Of a stretch of 64,000 nt of DNA, positions 58,886 to 64,000 are shown in pieces (position 1 is the first letter of the stretch; the number at the start of each line of letters is the position of its first letter). Origin of the DNA: Pseudomonas moorei (GTDB lineage Bacteria; Pseudomonadota; Gammaproteobacteria; Pseudomonadales; Pseudomonadaceae). A program made the position numbers and the translations under genes. The stretch spans positions 124,001 through 188,000 of the forward strand of contig NZ_VZPP01000009.1 in assembly GCF_008801475.1 (NCBI RefSeq), in the 5' to 3' direction. A model generated the notes under the pieces. It ran no database searches and had not been told where the DNA came from. It saw only the letters and a list, made by a program, of their open reading frames with translations.

Positions 58886-60316
58886 ATGTCGATACCACGC
58901 TTGAAGTCTTACCTCTCCATTATTGCCACCGTGCTGGTGCTCGGTCAGGCGGTCGCCGCTCAAGCGGTCGAATTGCCTGATTTCACGCAACTGGTCGAAC
59001 AGGCCTCGCCTGCGGTGGTCAACATCAGTACCACGCAAAAACTGCCGGACCGCAAAGTGTCGATCCAGGATATGCCTGACCTGGAAGGCTTGCCGCCGGC
59101 GCTTCGCGAGTTTTTCGAGCGAGGTATGCCGCAGCAGCCGCGTTCTCCGCGGGGCGATCGGCAGCGTGAAGCCCAATCCCTGGGTTCGGGTTTCATCATT
59201 TCGCCTGATGGCTACATCCTCACCAACAATCATGTGATCGCCGATGCTGACGAAATTGTCGTGCGTCTCGCCGATCGCAGCGAAATGAAGGCCAAACTGA
59301 TCGGTACCGACCCACGTTCCGACGTGGCGCTGCTGAAAGTTGAAGGCAAGGATCTGCCGGTCTTGAAGCTGGGCAAATCCCAGGACTTGAAAGCCGGGCA
59401 GTGGGTCGTGGCAATCGGTTCGCCATTCGGCTTTGACCACACCGTGACCCAAGGCATCGTCAGTGCCGTCGGCCGTAGCCTGCCGAACGAAAATTATGTG
59501 CCATTCATTCAGACCGACGTGCCGATCAACCCGGGTAACTCCGGTGGTCCGCTGTTCAACCTCAATGGTGAAGTGGTCGGGATCAACTCGCAGATCTATA
59601 CCCGCTCCGGTGGCTTCATGGGCGTTTCGTTCGCCATTCCCATCGATGTGGCCATGGATGTGTCCAATCAGCTGAAAAGCGGCGGCAAAGTCAGCCGCGG
59701 CTGGTTGGGTGTCGTGATTCAGGAAGTGAACAAGGATCTGGCCGAATCGTTCGGTCTGGAGAAGCCGGCCGGTGCGCTGGTTGCCCAGATCCAGGATGAC
59801 GGCCCGGCTGCCAAGGGTGGCCTGCAAGTCGGCGACGTTATCCTGAGCATGAACGGTCAACCGATCGTCATGTCTGCCGATCTGCCGCACCTTGTGGGCG
59901 CGTTGAAAGCTGGCTCCAAGGCTAAGCTGGAGGTGATCCGCGACGGTAAGCGCCAGAACGTCGAGCTGACTGTCGGTGCCATTCCGGAGGAAGGCAAAGA
60001 GTTGGACAGCTTGTCTAAATCCGGCGTTGAGCGTAGCAGCAATCGCCTGGGTGTTTCTGTGGTCGAGCTGACCGATGAGCAGAAAAAAACCTACGACCTC
60101 AAAGGCGGTGTGGTGATCAAGGAAGTCCAGGACGGTCCTGCTTCGATGATCGGCTTGCAGCCAGGAGACGTCATTACTCACCTGAACAATCAGGCCATCG
60201 AATCGACCAAGCAATTCACGGAGATCGCCAAATCGTTGCCGAAGAACCGTTCGGTGTCGATGCGGGTTCTGCGTCAGGGGCGTGCCAGCTTCATCACCTT
60301 CAAACTGGCTGAATAA
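58886..60316 (+). CDS. mucD: Periplasmic serine protease MucD (DegP/HtrA type)
   Basis: 476 residues with a signal peptide. Trypsin-like domain: His in NNHVIADADE, Asp in SDVALLKV, Ser in G-N-S-G-G-P-L near residue 216. Two PDZ domains follow (about 265-365 and 385-470). It degrades misfolded envelope proteins and tunes AlgU. mucC, present in P. aeruginosa between mucB and mucD, is absent. Confidence 0.95.
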   Translation: MSIPRLKSYLSIIATVLVLGQAVAAQAVELPDFTQLVEQASPAVVNISTTQKLPDRKVSIQDMPDLEGLPPALREFFERGMPQQPRSPRGDRQREAQSLGSGFIISPDGYILTNNHVIADADEIVVRLADRSEMKAKLIGTDPRSDVALLKVEGKDLPVLKLGKSQDLKAGQWVVAIGSPFGFDHTVTQGIVSAVGRSLPNENYVPFIQTDVPINPGNSGGPLFNLNGEVVGINSQIYTRSGGFMGVSFAIPIDVAMDVSNQLKSGGKVSRGWLGVVIQEVNKDLAESFGLEKPAGALVAQIQDDGPAAKGGLQVGDVILSMNGQPIVMSADLPHLVGALKAGSKAKLEVIRDGKRQNVELTVGAIPEEGKELDSLSKSGVERSSNRLGVSVVELTDEQKKTYDLKGGVVIKEVQDGPASMIGLQPGDVITHLNNQAIESTKQFTEIAKSLPKNRSVSMRVLRQGRASFITFKLAE

Positions 60317-60334
60317 TCCGGTTGTTGGCTGAAT

Positions 60335-60366
60335 AAAAAACCGCCTCGAAAGAGGCGGTTTTTTTG
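60335..60366. terminator. Intrinsic terminator between mucD and BepA-like gene
   Basis: AAAAAACCGCCTC-gaaa-GAGGCGGTTTTTTT, a perfect stem with A- and T-runs on both sides, so it works for both convergent genes. Confidence 0.93.
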
Positions 60367-60387
60367 TGTCCGACGTTTTTTGAGTCC

Positions 60388-61821
60388 TTAGCCCATCATG
60401 TCCTTGATCATGCGTTCCTGCTCCATCAGCTCGCGTTGACGTGCATCGATTCGTGACGACAGCGGGAAGTTGTTGCCAGCCTTGCGCTTGGCAAAATCCA
60501 GTTGCTGAATGGCTTGCCGATAGTCGCCCACCAGCGCGAAGTACTCGGCGCGCGCCTGGTGCAGGCCGATGATGTTGCCTGACAGGCCGCGCGTCTCGGC
60601 AACCTGATACCACACGTCTGGGTCGTTCGGGCGTGACTTGAGCAGGCCTTCGAGTGCCTTTTCGGCGTCGGCGGTACGGTTCTGCTTCAGTAGCAAGTCG
60701 ACGCGCACCTGATTCAGCGGGTAATTGCCGGGGTACTGCGTCAGTAACCGGTCAACCCGTGCTTGCGCATCCGGCAATCGATTGTTGGTGATGTCCAGAT
60801 CGATCTGAGCGAGGTTATAAATGATCTCGTTCGGCGACTTGGCCAACAGTGGTTTGAGATTTTCCCGGGCTTCGTTCAGCTGGCCACCCTTGATCTGGGC
60901 GATGGCCAGGCCGTAGCGAGCGACATCGCTTTTCGGGTTTTCATCCAGTTCGGCGCGGAATCGCTTGGCACCCAGGCCAGGGGTTTCTTCGTAGAACAAC
61001 TGGACCCGTGCTCGAATCAGTTGATAGCGCAGGCTGTCTTCGATACCACCTTTCGGCGCCTGTTCGGCACGGTTGCGGGTGTCGGCGATCCGTGATTCGG
61101 TGACCGGGTGAGTCAGCAGGAATTCCGGTGGCTTGGCGTCATAACGGTACTGACGGCCCAAACGCTCGAACATGGTGGGCATCGAGCGTGGGTCGTAACC
61201 GGCTTTTTCAAGATTGAGGATGCCGATACGGTCGGCTTCCTGCTCGTTCTGGCGGGAGAACCGTCGCTGTTCCTGAATCGCGGCGGCCTGCGTACCTGCG
61301 ATGGCCGCGATACCTGCGTCGCCGGCACCGGCCGCGGCAATCACGATACCTGCCAGCAGGGCGGCCATCATGGGAACTTGCATGCGTTGCTGGGCTTCAA
61401 CACCACGGGCAAAGTGACGTTGCGACAAGTGAGCCAATTCGTGAGCCAGTACGGAGGCGTATTCACCTTCGGTCTGGGCGTTGAGGAACAGGCCGCCGTT
61501 CACCCCGACAATCCCGCCCGGGGCTGCGAAGGCGTTGAGCTGGGGGCTGTTGATCAGGATGAACTCCAGGCGCCGATCATTGACCTGGCTGGTCTCGACC
61601 AGTCGGTAGACGCTGGATTCGACGTAGTCCTTGAGCTGCGGGTCATTGAGCTGCGATACCTGGCTACGCAAAAGCGCCAGCCATGCACGACCCAACTGGT
61701 ATTCCTGCTGTGGCGAGACAATGGCAGAGCTGGCATCACCGAGTGACGGCAGGTCGTCGGCGAAGCCTGGCGAGGCAAGCAGGCAAGCGAGCGTCAGCAG
61801 GGTAGGGCGCAAAAATGTCAT
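60388..61821 (-). CDS. M48 family metalloprotease with TPR repeats (BepA-like)
   Basis: 477 residues from the ATG at 61821 (seven codons downstream of the first possible start). Signal peptide ending GFA, zinc site H-E-L-A-H near residue 136, further Glu in EQEADRIG, and C-terminal tetratricopeptide helices from about 300. BepA-type proteases help assemble or degrade LptD and BAM parts in the periplasm. Confidence 0.9.
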   Translation of the reverse strand: MTFLRPTLLTLACLLASPGFADDLPSLGDASSAIVSPQQEYQLGRAWLALLRSQVSQLNDPQLKDYVESSVYRLVETSQVNDRRLEFILINSPQLNAFAAPGGIVGVNGGLFLNAQTEGEYASVLAHELAHLSQRHFARGVEAQQRMQVPMMAALLAGIVIAAAGAGDAGIAAIAGTQAAAIQEQRRFSRQNEQEADRIGILNLEKAGYDPRSMPTMFERLGRQYRYDAKPPEFLLTHPVTESRIADTRNRAEQAPKGGIEDSLRYQLIRARVQLFYEETPGLGAKRFRAELDENPKSDVARYGLAIAQIKGGQLNEARENLKPLLAKSPNEIIYNLAQIDLDITNNRLPDAQARVDRLLTQYPGNYPLNQVRVDLLLKQNRTADAEKALEGLLKSRPNDPDVWYQVAETRGLSGNIIGLHQARAEYFALVGDYRQAIQQLDFAKRKAGNNFPLSSRIDARQRELMEQERMIKDMMG

Positions 61822-61919
61822 GCACAAAGCCTTAGTCGACAAAGACCTTACTGTAGCCGGACACTGGCGCTGCGACCAGATATTCTAGGCGACTCAACTA
61901 CCTGATCCGGAGTAACGCA

Positions 61920-62159
61920 ATGACCGACGCTGTAGCCCATGACGTTGAACTGGACGCCAGTGGCTTGAATTGCCCGTTGCCGTTGCTCAAGGCCAAGATG
62001 GAGCTCAACCGGATGGCCAGCGGTGCCGTGCTCAAGGTGATTGCCACTGATGCGGGGTCACAGCGCGATTTCCGCACCTTTGCCCGATTGGCCGGTCATA
62101 CGCTGCTCCGCGAAGAGGATGAAGCGGGCGTTTACCAGTACTGGTTGAAAAAAGCCTGA
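61920..62159 (+). CDS. TusA family sulphur-carrier-like protein
   Basis: 79 residues. The motif L-N-C-P-L-P-L-L-K (residues 17-25) with the Cys is the TusA/SirA signature. True TusA donates sulphur for tRNA modification; this paralogue sits before a PerM-type permease gene, and its exact partner is unknown. Confidence 0.88.
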   Translation: MTDAVAHDVELDASGLNCPLPLLKAKMELNRMASGAVLKVIATDAGSQRDFRTFARLAGHTLLREEDEAGVYQYWLKKA

Positions 62160-62190
62160 AACCTGCGGCGTTTGTTCTTAAGGATTATTA

Positions 62191-63261
62191 ATGTTCAAGG
62201 TGTTACGCGACTGGATTCAGCGCTACTTCTCCGATGAAGAGGCCGTGGTTCTCGCCGTCCTGTTGTTCCTGGCGTTCACCGCCGTGCTCACATTGGGCGG
62301 CATGCTTGCGCCCGTGCTGGCCGGGATGGTGCTGGCGTATCTGATGCAGGGATTGGTGGTTACCCTCGAACGCCTGCGTATACCTGGCGGAGTCGCTGTG
62401 GGGTTGGTCTTTGCGTTGTTCATGGGAGTGTTGCTGGTATTTATCGTGGTCGTGGTGCCGTTGCTCTGGCATCAGTTGATCACGTTGTTCAACGAGCTGC
62501 CGGGAATGCTCGCGAAGTGGCAGTCGCTGTTGCTGCTGTTACCGGAACGCTATCCCCATCTGGTCTCAGACGAGCAGGTGCTGCAGGCCATCGACGTGGC
62601 GCGGGGCGAGATTGGCAAGTTCGGCCAGTGGGCGCTGACGTTCTCGCTGTCGAGTCTGCCGCTGTTGGTGAACATCATGATCTATCTGGTGCTGGTGCCG
62701 ATTCTGGTGTTTTTCTTCCTCAAGGACCGCGAAATGATTGGTCGGTGGGTGCGCGGTTATTTGCCCCGTGAACGGGCGCTGATTACCCGCGTCGCGCATG
62801 TGATGAACCGACAGATCGCCAACTACATTCGCGGCAAGGTCATCGAGATCTTCATCTGCGGTGGCGCGACCTACATCGGTTTCGTCGTGTTGGGGCTCAA
62901 CTACGCGGCGCTGCTGGCGCTGCTGGTGGGCATCTCGGTGGTGGTGCCCTACGTCGGTGCCGTGGTGGTGACCGTGCCGGTGCTGTTGATTGCGCTGTTC
63001 CAGTGGGGCTGGAGCGACCAGTTCATCTATCTGATGGCGGTTTACGGCATCATCCAGGTCCTGGACGGAAACGTGCTGGTGCCGTTGTTGTTCTCGGAAG
63101 CGGTCAACCTGCACCCGGTGGCGATCATTTGCGCGGTGTTGTTGTTCGGTGGCTTGTGGGGCTTTTGGGGGGTGTTTTTTGCGATACCACTGGCGACGCT
63201 GTTCAAGGCTGTGCTGGATGCCTGGCCGCGCAAGGAGCCCGAGGTGGCACCATTGTTATAA
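62191..63261 (+). CDS. AI-2E/PerM family transporter
   Basis: 356 residues with about eight hydrophobic segments and the family pattern including LVVTLERLRIPGGVAVGL and NYIRGKVIEIFICGGATYIG, then GISVVVPYVGAVVVTVPV. Inner-membrane protein of the AI-2 exporter-like superfamily. Substrate not known. Preceded by the TusA-like gene, spaced 31 bp. Confidence 0.87.
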   Translation: MFKVLRDWIQRYFSDEEAVVLAVLLFLAFTAVLTLGGMLAPVLAGMVLAYLMQGLVVTLERLRIPGGVAVGLVFALFMGVLLVFIVVVVPLLWHQLITLFNELPGMLAKWQSLLLLLPERYPHLVSDEQVLQAIDVARGEIGKFGQWALTFSLSSLPLLVNIMIYLVLVPILVFFFLKDREMIGRWVRGYLPRERALITRVAHVMNRQIANYIRGKVIEIFICGGATYIGFVVLGLNYAALLALLVGISVVVPYVGAVVVTVPVLLIALFQWGWSDQFIYLMAVYGIIQVLDGNVLVPLLFSEAVNLHPVAIICAVLLFGGLWGFWGVFFAIPLATLFKAVLDAWPRKEPEVAPLL

Positions 63262-63291
63262 CGCTCGGCCTTGATTCGGGGTTGATAAGCT

Positions 63292-63375
63292 CTTCGCGGG
63301 CATGCCCGCTCCTACAGTTGACCGAGTTGTAAAGGCTGACACAGTCTCATGTGGGAGCGGGCTCGCCCGCGAAGG
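63292..63375. repeat. REP doublet, inverted-orientation variant
   Basis: CTTCGCGGGCATGCCCGCTC at 63292 and GAGCGGGCTCGCCCGCGAAG ending near 63375. The inner sequences are a C-rich variant of the REP core. Between convergent genes. Confidence 0.75.
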
Positions 63376-63398
63376 CATCCGAACAGACGCGGGGGAAA

Positions 63399-63872
63399 TC
63401 AGGCTTTGTTGAGGGCCTGAGCGGCAGCCAACACTGCATCAACATGCCCCGGCACCTTCACGCCACGCCATTCCTGACGCAGCACGCCGTCCTTATCGAT
63501 CAGGAACGTGCTGCGATCCACGCCCATGTATTCCTTGCCGTAGAGCTTTTTCAGCTTGATCACGTCGAACTGCTGGCATAGCGCTTCTTCCTTGTCGCTG
63601 ATCAGCTCGAAGGTGAATGCCTGCTTGGCCTTGAAGTTTTCGTGGGACTTCAGGCTGTCGCGCGATACGCCGAACACTTCGGTGTTGGCGGCTTTAAAGG
63701 CTTCGAGCTGATCGCGAAAGCCCTGACCCTGGGTAGTGCAGCCTGGCGTGCTGTCCTTCGGATAGAAGTAGATCACCACTTGCTTGCCTTTGAGCGCAGC
63801 GAGGCTGACGGTCTGCCCGCTGGTGGCGGGTGCTTCGAAATCGGCAACCGGTTGGTCGATAGCAACGGCCAT
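63399..63872 (-). CDS. bcp: Peroxiredoxin Bcp
   Basis: 157 residues. Peroxidatic Cys in S-T-P-G-C-T-T near residue 45 within the thioredoxin-like fold. Reduces hydroperoxides with thiol donors. Normal length; the neighbouring gcvR fits the Pseudomonas order. Confidence 0.93.
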   Translation of the reverse strand: MAVAIDQPVADFEAPATSGQTVSLAALKGKQVVIYFYPKDSTPGCTTQGQGFRDQLEAFKAANTEVFGVSRDSLKSHENFKAKQAFTFELISDKEEALCQQFDVIKLKKLYGKEYMGVDRSTFLIDKDGVLRQEWRGVKVPGHVDAVLAAAQALNKA

Positions 63873-63882
63873 GAAAGCTTCC

Positions 63883-64000
63883 TTACATTGGGTTTTGTGG
63901 GCGCCACGGTTCGATCAGGGCGTCCAGGTTCAGCGCGTCTGCAAAATCCAGGAACTGATCGCGTAGCCAACTGATTTGCACGCCGGCCGGCAAGGTCACG
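63883..64000 (-). CDS. gcvR: Glycine cleavage repressor GcvR, 3' end only
   Basis: 39 codons from the right edge, starting in frame and ending TAA at 63883. The translation VTLPAGVQISWLRDQFLDFA followed by DALNLDALIEPWRPQNPM matches the C-terminus I associate with Pseudomonas GcvR, an ACT-domain regulator. It lies 10 bp before bcp. The assignment rests on this short end and gene order. Confidence 0.7.
   Translation of the reverse strand, partial: VTLPAGVQISWLRDQFLDFADALNLDALIEPWRPQNPM

Noticed and set aside
1..64000. CRISPR array
   Set aside because: No set of regularly spaced repeats with unique spacers was seen; the repeated units are REP palindromes.

Overview
The window is chromosomal DNA of a Pseudomonas, most likely of the P. 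fluorescens group. The evidence is gene content and order: nadB divergent from algU-mucA-mucB-mucD with no mucC; ygfZ, sdhE and ygfX beside nadB; phaG; tctABC with an opdH-type porin and tctDE; and bcp next to gcvR. The spacers also carry many copies of the short Pseudomonas REP palindrome (core resembling GTGGGAGCGAGC). Most genes are ordinary high-GC core or metabolic genes. The lower-GC, accessory-looking stretches are about 8.5-10.8 kb and 24.2-26.8 kb.

Layout. 1-8.4 kb: end of an amidase, an IclR regulator, a YceI-like protein, a ClsB-like phospholipase D, periplasmic BglX, and a LemA plus two TPM-domain proteins operon. 8.5-10.8 kb: remnant of a P2-like prophage (HTH-only LuxR protein, two holins, CI-type repressor, Ogr/Delta zinc finger, one unknown gene). 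10.9-24.1 kb: housekeeping and transport genes, a DUF4917 SIR2-like protein, YiaY, a GGDEF protein, a small stress-protein group, tam and a second methyltransferase. 24.2-26.8 kb: an unknown small gene with an unusual upstream region, a MITE inside a terminator, HigBA and HicAB toxin-antitoxin modules, and tRNA-Gly(CCC). 27-30.7 kb: phaG, rsuA, a CWC protein and a diguanylate cyclase.

30.8-40.8 kb is a complete guanidine uptake and degradation operon on the minus strand. A sigma-54 promoter candidate and a guanidine-I (ykkC) riboswitch precede a substrate-binding protein, permease and ATPase. They are followed by two DUF1989 proteins (carboxyguanidine deiminase, CgdAB), a biotin carboxylase of the urea/guanidine type, and allophanate hydrolase. 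Together they would import guanidine, carboxylate it, deiminate carboxyguanidine to allophanate and release ammonia. A full REP doublet lies in frame inside the carboxylase gene. The riboswitch contains a 10-nt perfect complement of the first gene's ribosome binding site.

41-64 kb: two tyrosine-rich lipoproteins, an ECH/HIBYL-CoA hydrolase, ung, an AbrB-type membrane protein, the tctA-tctB-tctC-opdH tricarboxylate operon divergent from tctDE, an HDOD protein, ygfZ, sdhE-ygfX, nadB, the envelope-stress operon algU-mucABD, a BepA-like protease, a TusA-like protein, an AI-2E/PerM permease, bcp, and the end of gcvR at the right edge.
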